Part shown: piece by piece, positions 8,809 to 17,399 of the stretch
How positions within the stretch are numbered: position 1 is the first letter of the stretch
Layout: every line of letters begins with the position of its first letter
DNA from: an uncultured Acetobacteraceae bacterium
GTDB lineage: Bacteria; Pseudomonadota; Alphaproteobacteria; Acetobacterales; Acetobacteraceae
DNA length: 64,000 nt
Direction: 5' to 3'
Assembly: GCA_943912335.1 (NCBI GenBank)
Contig: CALTUD010000001.1
Span: 162,070-226,069 of the forward strand
Notes under the pieces: generated by a model
Database searches by the model: none
Seen by the model: the letters and a program-made list of their open reading frames with translations, nothing else
Told to the model about the DNA's origin: nothing
Translations under genes and position numbers: made by a program

Positions 8809-8881
8809 CGAGCGTCTCCTTTCCGCGAGATGTCTGCTCTAGCGCAGTCTCGCGGAACGGATTCGGGCGAATTGTAGCGGG

Positions 8882-9790
8882 TTATTGCGGCGTGGCGGCG
8901 GTCGCGCCTGCCTGCGGCGTGCCGGCATGCGACACGACGGGGCTGATCACCGGCAGCGGCAGGGTATTGTGTGCCGGCGTGGCCGGTTTCGGCCCGCCCG
9001 TTGCGCCGGGGTCCGGATACCAGTCCGGCACGGTGGCGCGCTTGTCGTCTTCCACCGATTTCAGGCGCGATTGCTGAAGCTGCCGATACAGCGAACGCTG
9101 GGTGGCGTAGGGATCGAGGGCTTCCTCGTTCAGCTTCTTCAGATCGTCGATATGCGGCGCGACCGCATCCACCGCCGACAGACCGGTGGAGATGGCGTTC
9201 ATGTGGTTCACGCCGTTGAAGGTCACCCAGGTATAGGGGTTCACCGCCGAATCCACGCCGCGCCCGATGCCGTCGCGCACGCCGGACGGCCCGAACAAGG
9301 GCAGATAGAGATACGGGCCGGCGGGAATGCCCCAGACCGCCAGCGTCAGGCCGCCATCGGCGGAATGATCCGGGTAACCGATCGACTTGGCGACGTCGAA
9401 CACGCCGCCGATTCCGACGGTGGAGTTCACCAGGAAGCGCACGAAGGTGTCGCCCGCACGTCGCGGCTTTGTTTCCAGCACGTCGTTGGCGAACTGAACC
9501 GGCGAGCCGAGATTGTTCAGCACGTTGTGGATGCCGGTGCGCACGGGCTGCGGCAGCACGTAATTGTAGCCGCGTGCCACGGGCGTCAGCACGTAGGTCA
9601 GCAGCCCGTCATTGATCGAATAGAACACGCGATTGGTGGGTTCGAACGGATCGTTGGTGGCCTTGTAGTCCGCCAGCGCGTCCGGATCGCTTTTCGGCGG
9701 TGGGGTGGCGCAGCCGGACAGGAGCGTCGCGCCGAGCCCGGCGACGATGGCTGCCGCGCGCGTTCTGAAGCCCCGGATCGGTCGCCGCAT
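8882..9790 (-). CDS. mlaA: MlaA/VacJ family outer-membrane lipoprotein
   Basis: 302 residues. Lipoprotein signal peptide with lipobox LLSGC (Cys about residue 26), then the MlaA core: DPFEPTNRVFYSIND, VLNNLGSPVQFANDVLE, FLVNSTVGIGGVFDVAKS and GPYLYLPLFGPSGVRDGIG. MlaA removes mislocalised phospholipids from the outer leaflet of the outer membrane and passes them to the Mla ABC system. The C-terminal 60 residues are Pro/Ala-rich and unusually long. ATG start behind GGGG; the frame is open upstream but the lipobox fixes this start. It follows the phosphonate oxygenase gene in the same direction after 115 bp. Confidence 0.9.
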   Translation of the reverse strand: MRRPIRGFRTRAAAIVAGLGATLLSGCATPPPKSDPDALADYKATNDPFEPTNRVFYSINDGLLTYVLTPVARGYNYVLPQPVRTGIHNVLNNLGSPVQFANDVLETKPRRAGDTFVRFLVNSTVGIGGVFDVAKSIGYPDHSADGGLTLAVWGIPAGPYLYLPLFGPSGVRDGIGRGVDSAVNPYTWVTFNGVNHMNAISTGLSAVDAVAPHIDDLKKLNEEALDPYATQRSLYRQLQQSRLKSVEDDKRATVPDWYPDPGATGGPKPATPAHNTLPLPVISPVVSHAGTPQAGATAATPQ

Positions 9791-9905
9791 CGTGTCACCC
9801 CATTCGCGCGTCCCGAACGATCGCGCCCAATCCGGCATGGATACGGTGCCGCGACGATCAGCGAAAGAGCAGGCGCGCCACACAGAAGAGCCGAAACGGT
9901 ATGGC

Positions 9906-10706
9906 TCAGACCCGAAACACGTAGGTGTCGCCGGCCTTGCGTTCGATGTCGGGCGGAAAGGCGGCGCGCTTCTCGTCGAAATAGCGGCGGCGATGATCGC
10001 CCGCATCGGCCAGATTGTAGGTCAGATACAGCACGCGCCGCTGGGTCTGCGTCAGGTTCGGCTTGGAGGCGTGCGGCACGTAGCTGTCGAAGAAGATCAC
10101 GTCGCCGGGCTCGGTCGGCACTGCAACCAGACCGAGCGCATCCTCGGACAGCGGCTCCCATTCCGCGCCGATCATCTCGGTGGTGCGCGGCATGGTGGCG
10201 ATCTCCAGGCAGCCGTTCTCCACCGTGGCGCGATCGATCGTCACCAGCGCGGTCACGAACAGGGGGGCGTAGCGGGTCCAGCCGGCAGCCTGGTCCTGAT
10301 GCGCCTTGAAGCCGTCGCCGCCCGGATACTTGAAGTTGATCTTGTCTTTGAACAGCACGGTCTCGCCGCCCATCAGCGCTTCCAGCCAGCGGCTGAGGGC
10401 GCCGTTGCGCGCCACCTCGTCCATGGCGGGATGGAACGAGCAGAAATCCTCGATCCGCTGGATCACGCGTTGGCCCGGCTCCAGCAGGCTGTTCTCGCCG
10501 TACACCATCTGCCCGCCCGCCACTTCCGGTTGCGCGGCGATATGGGTGGTGAGGGCGATCAGCGCCTCGGTCTCGGCGGCGGAGAAGAAGTTCGGCACCA
10601 CCAGATAGCCGTCGCGGCGCATGCGCGCGATCTGTTCGGCATCGGGCAGGGCGGCGCCTGCGCCCGGAAGCCCGGCGCGTCGTTCGGGGGCGGACAGCTC
10701 GTTCAT
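9906..10706 (-). CDS. Phytanoyl-CoA dioxygenase (PhyH) family Fe(II)/2-oxoglutarate oxygenase
   Basis: 266 residues. The metal triad is visible: HQD (His136, Asp138) and distal His212 in VPHASKP, followed by Arg223/Arg224 positioned to bind 2-oxoglutarate. Predicted reaction is hydroxylation of an unknown substrate. Its ATG overlaps the stop of a nucleotidyltransferase gene by 4 bp, and that gene is divergent from PEP mutase, so the substrate may be a phosphonate: the AEP hydroxylase PhnY* belongs, as I recall, to the same superfamily. That assignment is contextual only; PhyH enzymes hydroxylate many compounds. Confidence 0.85.
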   Translation of the reverse strand: MNELSAPERRAGLPGAGAALPDAEQIARMRRDGYLVVPNFFSAAETEALIALTTHIAAQPEVAGGQMVYGENSLLEPGQRVIQRIEDFCSFHPAMDEVARNGALSRWLEALMGGETVLFKDKINFKYPGGDGFKAHQDQAAGWTRYAPLFVTALVTIDRATVENGCLEIATMPRTTEMIGAEWEPLSEDALGLVAVPTEPGDVIFFDSYVPHASKPNLTQTQRRVLYLTYNLADAGDHRRRYFDEKRAAFPPDIERKAGDTYVFRV

Positions 10707-11500
10707 CGCGACGGCTCCATCAGATGCGGGACCAGCGCTTCCGCCTTGGCCACGTCTTCCACGAAATCGATCTCGGTCCAGGGCATGCCCGACACGTCCT
10801 CGAAGCCGAACTGGTTGCCGTCGCGATCGGCCTTGATCAGCGCGCGGATCGGTTCCTCGTATTCCAGCGCCTCGCCGTTTTCGGCCGCCATCATCTCCCG
10901 GGCGCGATCGGCCAGCTCGGCGGCCAGCGCCGGCTCGAAGCGGAAGAAACCGACGCTTTCCCCGTGCCACTCATGCGGTGTGTCCGGACGCTTGGCGAAA
11001 TCCACCATCCGCCCCTGCACGTCCACGCAGATCTTCACCGGCTCGTCGCCGGGTTCCAGCTCACGATCGAGCAGCAAGGCGGCCTCGAAACGGCTGGCAA
11101 ACAGCCGGTCGATCAGCGTCTGTCCGTAGATCACGTCAGCATCCATCAGCACCACCGGCCTGCCGGAGCGCAGCACCCTGTCGCCGGCCAACATGGAGAC
11201 GATGCTGCCCGTCTGCCAGTTCGGATTGCCGATCAGCTCCACCCGGGCGCTCTGGCCGAGTCGATCCAGCTCGGCCGAGATCTGGTCCGCTTCGTACCCG
11301 ACGACCAGCGCGACGCGACCGGCGCCGGCACGCTCCAGACGCTCCAGATGACGGTCCAGCAGGCTGCGTCCACCGAAGCGCTGCAGGATTTTCGGGCCGT
11401 GGTGATGCGGGCCCAAACGCTTGCCGCGCCCGGCGGCCAGCATCAGCACATCCGGCGCCGCGTTCGGGCGTGCGGACAGGACGGGATCGGGGGGGAGCAT
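10703..11500 (-). CDS. Nucleotidyltransferase, probable phosphonate cytidylyltransferase
   Basis: 265 residues of the MobA/sugar-nucleotidyltransferase fold. It has an intact signature LAAGRGKRLG followed by PK (about residues 21-37) and a metal-binding DADVIYG. Such enzymes couple a phosphate- or phosphonate-bearing molecule to CTP or another NTP. Sharing a 75-bp divergent region with PEP mutase suggests a PntC-like role, activating a phosphonate such as 2-aminoethylphosphonate as a CMP derivative for transfer to lipid or glycan. Nucleotide and substrate preference cannot be read from sequence. Translationally coupled to the PhyH oxygenase. Confidence 0.78.
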   Translation of the reverse strand: MLPPDPVLSARPNAAPDVLMLAAGRGKRLGPHHHGPKILQRFGGRSLLDRHLERLERAGAGRVALVVGYEADQISAELDRLGQSARVELIGNPNWQTGSIVSMLAGDRVLRSGRPVVLMDADVIYGQTLIDRLFASRFEAALLLDRELEPGDEPVKICVDVQGRMVDFAKRPDTPHEWHGESVGFFRFEPALAAELADRAREMMAAENGEALEYEEPIRALIKADRDGNQFGFEDVSGMPWTEIDFVEDVAKAEALVPHLMEPSR

Positions 11501-11575
11501 ATTTCGGGTGGCCGAACCGTCAGGAATGAGGCAGGAAAGAGACCGTTACATGACAGTTCGACGAGGATTTCGCAA

Positions 11576-13363
11576 TTGGCGAACCGATACGAGCCTACCC
11601 GCGAGAATGCCGACCTGCGCGCGACGGCTCCCGCTTCCGATCGCCCCGCCGCCCCGTCCAGCCGGTTCGCCCGGCTGAAGCACATGCTCCAGGGGCCCGA
11701 CCTCGCCTTTCTGATGGAAGCGCATAGCGGCCTGTCCGCGCGCATCGTCGCCGAGGCCGGGTTCGACGGCATCTGGGGCTCCGGCCTGTCGATGAGCGCT
11801 GCCATGGGCCTGCGCGACAACAACGAGGCCTCCTGGACCCAGGTGTTGGACCAGGTCGAATACATGGCGGACGCATCGGACCTGCCGATCCTGCTCGACG
11901 GCGACACCGGCTACGGCAATTTCAACAATGTCCGCCGTCTGGTGCGTAAGCTGTGCGAGCGCGGCGTCGCCGGCGTGTGCATCGAGGACAAGCTGTTCCC
12001 GAAGACCAACTCCTTCATCGGCGAAGCCCAGCCGCTGGCGGACATGGAGGAGTTCTGCGGCCGCATCCGCGCCGGCAAGGACAGCCAGACCGATGCGGAT
12101 TTCCAGCTCGTCGCCCGTGTGGAAGCGCTGATCTCCGGCCATTCCATGGATGAGGCGCTGCGTCGCGCCGAGGCGTATCATCGCGCCGGCGCCGACGCGA
12201 TCCTGATGCATTCCAAGAAGCGCACCGCGCAGGAGATCCTGGGCTTCATGGAGCGCTGGGGCGATCGCTGCCCGGTGGTGATCGTGCCGACCATGTATTA
12301 CGGCACCCCCACGGACGCGTTCCGTCAGGCCGGCGTGTCCACCATCATCTGGGCCAACCATCTGGTGCGCTCCTCCATCACCGCCATGCGCGAGACCGCC
12401 GCCACCATTCGCGCCGAACAGTCGCTCACCGCGATCGAAGGCCGGGTCGCCAGCGTGAAGGACATCTTCGCGCTGATGGACAATGACGAACTGGAGCGGG
12501 CCGGCGACCGCTACCTGCCGGTGGTCGGTGCGCCCGTCACGAGCGTCGAACCCGAGATCGCTGCCGCCACCGGCGCCGCGGGCGATCTCGCCGCCCCGGC
12601 CGAGCCGGTGCGCGGCATCGTGCTCGCCGCGTCGCAGGGTGCGGCCCTCGGCGTGCTGACCGCCGACCGCCCGAAATGCATGGTGGATGTGCGCGGCCGG
12701 CCGCTTTTGACGCAGCTTCTGGAAACCCTCCGCCAGAGCGGCGTGCGCGAGATGGCCGTGGTGCGCGGCTACGCCAAGGACACGATCAATCCGGAGACCG
12801 TTCCGGCGGACGGCGTGGTGCTGCTCGACAACGACGCCCATGCCGAAACCGGCGAGGTGTTCTCGCTGCTGCGCGCGGCCGAGCACCTGAACGGCGAAAC
12901 CGTTCTGGTCTACGGCGACGTGCTGTTCCGCCGCTACATCCTCGACGCGCTGATGGGCGTGGAGGCGGATATCGTGGTCGCCGTGGATGCGCTGCGCCAG
13001 CGGGCCCAGAACGAGCGGGACGCGCGCCGCGCCCATCCGCGCGATCTGGTCGCGGCCGACAAGCCGTTCTCGGCCGATTATCTCGACGACGCCCCGGCGC
13101 GCCTGTCCGCGATCGGCGAGGTCGCGGCCGAGGACAGTGCCGGCGAGTGGATCGGCCTCGCCCGGTTCAGCCCGCGTGGCGCGGCCCTGGTGCGCGAGGA
13201 ACTCGCCGCCATGCAGGCCGACGGCACCGCCGAACAGGCCGACATTCCGGCGCTGTTGTCGCGTCTCGCCGCACGCCACGAGGTCGCGGTGCACTACATC
13301 ACCGGCCATTGGCTCGATGTGGACACGGTGGCCGATCTGGCCGACGCGCGGAACTTCCAGTGA
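11576..13363 (+). CDS. aepX: Phosphoenolpyruvate mutase fused to a nucleotidyltransferase-like domain
   Basis: 595 residues from the TTG start preferred here (GAGG 9 bp upstream); the only in-frame ATG nearby, at 11684, would cut into the first helix of the mutase. Domain 1 (about 30-300) is PEP mutase, with DGDTGYGN and the mutase-specific EDKLFPKTNS (137-146). It isomerises PEP to phosphonopyruvate, forming the C-P bond. Domain 2 (about 347-595) has a nucleotidyltransferase fold, but its glycine-rich loop reads AASQGAALGVLT where GxGxR is expected, so it may be inactive. It overlaps the following lipoprotein gene by 4 bp. The mutase call is secure; the role of domain 2 is open. Confidence 0.92.
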   Translation: MANRYEPTRENADLRATAPASDRPAAPSSRFARLKHMLQGPDLAFLMEAHSGLSARIVAEAGFDGIWGSGLSMSAAMGLRDNNEASWTQVLDQVEYMADASDLPILLDGDTGYGNFNNVRRLVRKLCERGVAGVCIEDKLFPKTNSFIGEAQPLADMEEFCGRIRAGKDSQTDADFQLVARVEALISGHSMDEALRRAEAYHRAGADAILMHSKKRTAQEILGFMERWGDRCPVVIVPTMYYGTPTDAFRQAGVSTIIWANHLVRSSITAMRETAATIRAEQSLTAIEGRVASVKDIFALMDNDELERAGDRYLPVVGAPVTSVEPEIAAATGAAGDLAAPAEPVRGIVLAASQGAALGVLTADRPKCMVDVRGRPLLTQLLETLRQSGVREMAVVRGYAKDTINPETVPADGVVLLDNDAHAETGEVFSLLRAAEHLNGETVLVYGDVLFRRYILDALMGVEADIVVAVDALRQRAQNERDARRAHPRDLVAADKPFSADYLDDAPARLSAIGEVAAEDSAGEWIGLARFSPRGAALVREELAAMQADGTAEQADIPALLSRLAARHEVAVHYITGHWLDVDTVADLADARNFQ

Positions 13364-13689
13364 TCGCCGCCCGCCTGTTCCCCCTGCTCCTGCTTGCCGG
13401 TTGTGCGGGCGGTGCGGTGGAGCAGGCGGGCGAAACCGACGTCGCCTGCATCCATCGCCTCTACGATTTCCCCAACCGCGCCGTGCCGTTTCCGAGCGCG
13501 GTCGCGCAATGCGCGGGCGACCGCAAGCCGGATCTGACCGGGGACAAGCCGTTCCAGCTTCAGGCCAGCACCTTCAACATTCCCTATGTCGACCACGACC
13601 CGGCCGGAACGCCGGGCCTCGTCGTCACGGGAAGCCGCTTGCCGGTGCCGACCGACCAGCCGCTGCCGCCGCAGCAGCAGATCCGCTGA
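13360..13689 (+). CDS. Small lipoprotein in the phosphonate operon
   Basis: 109 residues starting at a GTG that overlaps the stop of the PEP mutase gene (GTGA). Signal peptide MIAARLFPLLLLAGC with a clear lipobox LAGC (Cys15), then a mature part of about 95 residues with two more cysteines (ACIHRL, QCAGD) and a Pro/Gln-rich tail. Probably attached to the outer membrane. No family recognised. Its coupling to phosphonate synthesis is notable because phosphonates are usually placed on cell-surface lipids, glycans or proteins. Confidence 0.72.
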   Translation: MIAARLFPLLLLAGCAGGAVEQAGETDVACIHRLYDFPNRAVPFPSAVAQCAGDRKPDLTGDKPFQLQASTFNIPYVDHDPAGTPGLVVTGSRLPVPTDQPLPPQQQIR

Positions 13690-13729
13690 ACCGCTTGGCG
13701 GACACGCCGCGCTCCGGCTAGACCGGTGC

Positions 13730-14875
13730 ATGATCCAAGCCCAGACCTTCCTCGACGAGGCCGCCGCGCGCGGCCTCGATTTCTACAGCGGCGTGCCCTG
13801 CTCGTTCCTGACCCCGATGATTAACCGGGTGATCAGCCGGGCCGGCAGCGGCCTCGATTATGTTGGCGCCGCCAGCGAGGGCGAGGCGGTGGCCATCGCC
13901 GCGGGGGCCTGGCTGGGCGAGCGCGGCGGCGTGGTGATCTGCCAGAACTCCGGGCTCGGCAACTGCGTCAATCCGCTCACCTCGCTCAACGTGCCGTTCC
14001 GCATTCCCGTGCTGCTGGTCACCACCTGGCGCGGCCAGCCCGGCGTGAAGGACGAGCCACAGCATGTGCTGATGGGCCAGATCACCCAGCAGATGCTGGA
14101 TCTCTGCGGCGTGCCGAACCTGCCATTCCCCACGACCGACGCCGCGATCCGCCCGGCTCTGGATGCCGCCGCTGCGCGTTTCGAGCGCGACAGCCTGCCG
14201 TTCGGCCTGGTGATGGAACAGAACAGCGTCGCCGAGGAGGATCTGTCCGAGCCCGCGCCGCATCCTCTTCCCTCTGGTATTTTCTCCGATCTGCGCCGTC
14301 ATGGCGAACGCCCGAGCCGGGTGGCGCTGCTGGAGCGTCTGCTCGCCGGCCTGCCCGAGCGCGCCGCCGTGATCGCCACCACGGGCAAGAGCGGGCGCGA
14401 GCTGTTCACGCTCCAGGACCGCGAGCAGCATCTGTATCAGGTCGGCTCCATGGGCGGTGCGTCCGGCATGGCGCTCGGCGTGGCGCTGACCGTTCCGGAC
14501 CGGCCCGTGGTGGTGCTGGACGGTGACGGCGCGGCCCTGATGAAGCTGGGATCGCTGGCGACGATCGGCGCGCGTCAGCCGCGCAACCTGGTGCATGTGC
14601 TGCTGGATAACGGCGTACACGATTCGACCGGCGGGCAGCGCACTGTCTCGGCATCGGTCGATTTTGCAGCGGTGGCGCTCGCGTGCGGGTATCACCGGGC
14701 GATCGCGGTGGACGATGTGGCAGGGTTCGATGCGGCCCTGGCGGAAGCGCTGGCGGGCGAGGGGCCGGTGATGATTCATGCCCGAATCAGGCCGGGGTCG
14801 ATGAAGGTGCTGGGGCGCCCAACCGTGGCGCCGCACGAGGTGGCGCGGCGGTTCAGGGATTTTCTGCGGGGGTGA
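13730..14875 (+). CDS. aepY: Phosphonopyruvate decarboxylase
   Basis: 381 residues of the ThDP-dependent decarboxylase family in the short form typical of Ppd. Visible are the cofactor-activating Glu in AASEGEAVAIAAG, FYSGVPCS at the N-terminus, and the ThDP/Mg site GDGAALM with the following LLDNGVHDSTGGQ. It decarboxylates phosphonopyruvate to phosphonoacetaldehyde, the step that drives the unfavourable PEP mutase reaction forward. ATG start 40 bp after the lipoprotein stop; a strong hairpin ends the operon. No AEP transaminase gene is adjacent. Confidence 0.93.
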   Translation: MIQAQTFLDEAAARGLDFYSGVPCSFLTPMINRVISRAGSGLDYVGAASEGEAVAIAAGAWLGERGGVVICQNSGLGNCVNPLTSLNVPFRIPVLLVTTWRGQPGVKDEPQHVLMGQITQQMLDLCGVPNLPFPTTDAAIRPALDAAAARFERDSLPFGLVMEQNSVAEEDLSEPAPHPLPSGIFSDLRRHGERPSRVALLERLLAGLPERAAVIATTGKSGRELFTLQDREQHLYQVGSMGGASGMALGVALTVPDRPVVVLDGDGAALMKLGSLATIGARQPRNLVHVLLDNGVHDSTGGQRTVSASVDFAAVALACGYHRAIAVDDVAGFDAALAEALAGEGPVMIHARIRPGSMKVLGRPTVAPHEVARRFRDFLRG

Positions 14876-14876
14876 A

Positions 14877-14923
14877 GGCCAGGGGCGCTGCCCCTGGCCC
14901 CTGCAAAGGGCGGTAGACCTTTG
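14877..14923 (+). terminator. Double-hairpin terminator after aepY
   Basis: A perfect 10-bp stem GGCCAGGGGC / GCCCCTGGCC with a 3-base loop (14877-14899) begins 2 bp after the aepY stop. It is followed by a second 6-bp stem CAAAGG / CCTTTG (14904-14923). The pair separates aepY from the convergent small gene at 14928 and resembles interspersed palindromic units I associate with acetic acid bacteria. Confidence 0.65.
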
Positions 14924-14927
14924 AACC

Positions 14928-15227
14928 CTATTCCGCGGCGGCCTTCTTCGCGGCGTGTTTGGCGTCCGCGGCGGCGGCTTCGGCGGCGGCAGCGGCGTCG
15001 GCTTCCGCTTTTTCGTCGTGGATCGTCGTGTAGATCAGCGAGGCTTCGGTGGCGTGACGGGTGCCGATCTGGCTCTGGTCCAGCGCCGAATGAGAATAAC
15101 GCTCTGCCTTCTCGTAATTCGCCGAGCCGGCATGCTTGGCCGCTTCGCGATGTGCCTGCGCGGCGTGCTCGAACGCAGTCGCGGCCGCCTCGTGGTGCTC
15201 GACGGCCTGTTCCTTGTGGGCGGTCAT
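14928..15227 (-). CDS. Small Ala/His/Glu-rich helical protein, unknown
   Basis: 99 residues preceded by a near-perfect Shine-Dalgarno (AGGAGGG, 6 bp before ATG). The sequence is almost wholly alpha-helical by composition, with heptad-like runs (EHHEAAATAFEHAAQAHREA) and a C-terminal Ala/Lys tail. It has no signal peptide, no membrane segment and no cysteine. It resembles small stress-related or granule-binding helical proteins in composition, but I do not recognise a family. The strong ribosome site suggests high expression. Convergent with aepY and followed by the shared hairpins. Confidence 0.75.
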   Translation of the reverse strand: MTAHKEQAVEHHEAAATAFEHAAQAHREAAKHAGSANYEKAERYSHSALDQSQIGTRHATEASLIYTTIHDEKAEADAAAAAEAAAADAKHAAKKAAAE

Positions 15228-15267
15228 GGAAAACCCTCCTTCGATGGTGGGCGCTCCAACGATCCGG

Positions 15268-16167
15268 TCAGGCGTCGGGTTGCAGCCCACGCACGGAACG
15301 CTCCGCCGCCGTCAGCGTGTTGCGCAGCAGACAGGCGATCGTCATCGGCCCGACCCCGCCCGGCACCGGCGTCAGCCGCCCGGCGCGACCCATCGCCTCC
15401 TCGTGCACAACGTCGCCCATCAGGCGGCTCTTGCCTTCCTGGGTCGTGACCCGGGTGATGCCGACATCGATCACCGTGGCGCCCGGCTTGATCCAGTCCC
15501 GACGCACCAGCCCCTTATGGCCCGTCGCCACCACCAGAATGTCCGCCTGACAGGCGAGCGACCCCACATCCGGCGTTGCCACATGGCAAACGGTCACCGT
15601 GCACTCTTCCTGCAGAAGAAGCTGCGCCATCGGCCGGCCGACCAGATTGGACTTGCCCACCACCACGGCATGCAGCCCTCGCAAGGTGCCCAGTTCCGAA
15701 CGCAGCAGCAGCAGACAGCCCAGGGGCGTGCACGGCACCAGACCTTCGAGCCCGAGCGTGGTGCGGCCCACATTCTCCGGCGTCAGACCGTCCACGTCCT
15801 TGGCCGGATGGATCGCGCCGGTGATCCGGTCGGAGGAGATGCCGCGCGGCAGCGGCAGCTGCACCAGGATGCCATGCACCTCCGGATCGCGGTTCAGGCG
15901 CTCGATCAGCGCCAGAAGCTCCGCCTCCGTGGCCGAACCCGGCAGCTTGTGCGCTACCGAGCGCATACCGACGCCTTCCGTATGCGCGATCTTGTTTCGC
16001 ACATAGACCTCGCTGGCCGGGTTGTTGCCCACCATCACCACGGCCAGACCCGGCACCACGCCATGCTTCTCGCTCAGGGCCGTCACTCCGTCGTGCACGG
16101 CGTCCGTCAGCCGGCGCGCATACGCCTTGCCGTCGATCAGGCGGGTCTCGATCGGGGCGGGCTGCAT
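15268..16167 (-). CDS. folD: Bifunctional methylenetetrahydrofolate dehydrogenase/cyclohydrolase
   Basis: 299 residues. FolD signatures: the YVRNK segment with catalytic Lys, GILVQLPLP, VVVGKSNLVGRPMAQLL for the NADP site, and PVPGGVGPMTIACLL near the C-terminus. It interconverts 5,10-methylene-THF and 10-formyl-THF in one-carbon metabolism. The ATG chosen has GGAG at 8 bp; an in-frame GTG nine bases upstream lies too close to that site. Divergent from the threonine aldolase gene, 64 bp away; pairing of a glycine-producing aldolase with a one-carbon enzyme makes metabolic sense. Confidence 0.95.
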   Translation of the reverse strand: MQPAPIETRLIDGKAYARRLTDAVHDGVTALSEKHGVVPGLAVVMVGNNPASEVYVRNKIAHTEGVGMRSVAHKLPGSATEAELLALIERLNRDPEVHGILVQLPLPRGISSDRITGAIHPAKDVDGLTPENVGRTTLGLEGLVPCTPLGCLLLLRSELGTLRGLHAVVVGKSNLVGRPMAQLLLQEECTVTVCHVATPDVGSLACQADILVVATGHKGLVRRDWIKPGATVIDVGITRVTTQEGKSRLMGDVVHEEAMGRAGRLTPVPGGVGPMTIACLLRNTLTAAERSVRGLQPDA

Positions 16168-16231
16168 GCGGGACACTCCATCGGGCGCGGCGCTCTGGAA
16201 CTTCCCCCGCCGAGAGGGCAAAAGAGCGGTC

Positions 16232-17299
16232 ATGACCACGCCCATACGGAAGAATTTCAGCAGCGACAATGTCGGTCCGGTCTGTCCTGCCATCATGCAG
16301 GCGATGATCGAGGCCAATACAGGCGACGTTCCGTCCTATGGCAGCGACCCCTGGACCGAAAAGCTCACCGCCATCGTCCGAGAGCGCTTCGAGGCGCCGG
16401 AAGCGGAGGTGTTCGCCGTGTCCACCGGCACGGCCGCCAATGCGCTGGCCTTGTCCGCGCTGGTTCCGCCCTATGGCGGCATCTATTGCGACGGCGTCGC
16501 CCATATCCAGACCGACGAATGCGGCGCGCCCGAATTCTTCACCGCCGGCGCCAAGCTGCTCACCCTTCCCAGCCCGGATGGCAAGCTGTCGCCGGACGCC
16601 CTGCGCCGAAAGCTCGATGCCAGCCGTTCGCTCGGCGTGAACCACGTGCTGCCGACCGCCATCAGCATCACCCAGGCGACCGAATGGGGCACGCTCTATG
16701 CGCCGGACGAGGTGCGCGCCATCACCGGGCTCGCCCGCGATCTCGGCCTGCATGTGCATATGGACGGCGCCCGTTTCGCCAACGCGCTCGCCACGCTCGG
16801 CTGCGCACCGGCCGAACTGACCAGCCGTGCCGGGATCGACGTGCTGTCGCTCGGCGCCACCAAGAACGGCGCCATGGCCGCCGAGGCGGTGATCTTCTTC
16901 ACGCCGTCCCTTGCGCAGGAATTCGCCCGCCGCCGCAAGCGCGCCGCGCACACCTGGTCCAAGGCCCGGTTCCTGAGCGCCCAGCTGATGGCCTATCTTT
17001 CCGACGATCTCTGGCTGGAGAACGCCCGCACCGCCAACCGCGCCGCCACCCGCCTCGCCGAAGGTCTCGCCGCGATCCCGGGCGTGGAGCTGCTATTTCC
17101 CGTGCAGATCAACGAGCTGTTCGTGGTGATGCCGGACGTGTTGATCGCTCGTCTCCGGGACGCGGGATATTTGTTCTACGACTGGTATCTGCCGGATGGC
17201 GTCGCGTCGCGGGAAGGGGCGTCGCCCGTGCGGCTGGTGACGTCGCTGGATGCGACGGAGGCGGATGTGGAAGGATTGCTGGGGGTCATTCCGGTTTGA
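16232..17299 (+). CDS. ltaE: Low-specificity L-threonine aldolase
   Basis: 355 residues of the beta-eliminating lyase/aldolase fold. Visible are NFSSDNVGPVCP, GDVPSYGSDPWTEKL, the HMDGARFANAL strand with the PLP-contacting Asp, and the PLP lysine in LGATKNGAM. It cleaves threonine or allo-threonine to glycine and acetaldehyde. The nearby phosphonate locus lacks an AEP transaminase and this is the only PLP enzyme close by, but its motifs are those of an aldolase, so I do not assign it to phosphonate metabolism. ATG start. Confidence 0.9.
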   Translation: MTTPIRKNFSSDNVGPVCPAIMQAMIEANTGDVPSYGSDPWTEKLTAIVRERFEAPEAEVFAVSTGTAANALALSALVPPYGGIYCDGVAHIQTDECGAPEFFTAGAKLLTLPSPDGKLSPDALRRKLDASRSLGVNHVLPTAISITQATEWGTLYAPDEVRAITGLARDLGLHVHMDGARFANALATLGCAPAELTSRAGIDVLSLGATKNGAMAAEAVIFFTPSLAQEFARRRKRAAHTWSKARFLSAQLMAYLSDDLWLENARTANRAATRLAEGLAAIPGVELLFPVQINELFVVMPDVLIARLRDAGYLFYDWYLPDGVASREGASPVRLVTSLDATEADVEGLLGVIPV

Positions 17300-17399
17300 A
17301 GGCGGCAACAAGACTCTTCATGCCCTAGATCACGCACCGACTCTGCGCGTCATCTCGAACATCCGGAAACGCGTCTTCATTGGCAATAGCGGACGCAAT

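Noticed and set aside
10724..11575. N-terminal extension of the PEP mutase frame by about 280 residues
   Set aside because: This part is the antisense of the nucleotidyltransferase gene; family members start about 30 residues before the LMEAH segment, as with the TTG at 11576.
16232..17299. Threonine aldolase gene as the missing AEP transaminase
   Set aside because: Its motifs are those of the aldolase/beta-eliminating lyase family and it is separated from aepY by a terminator, a small gene and folD.
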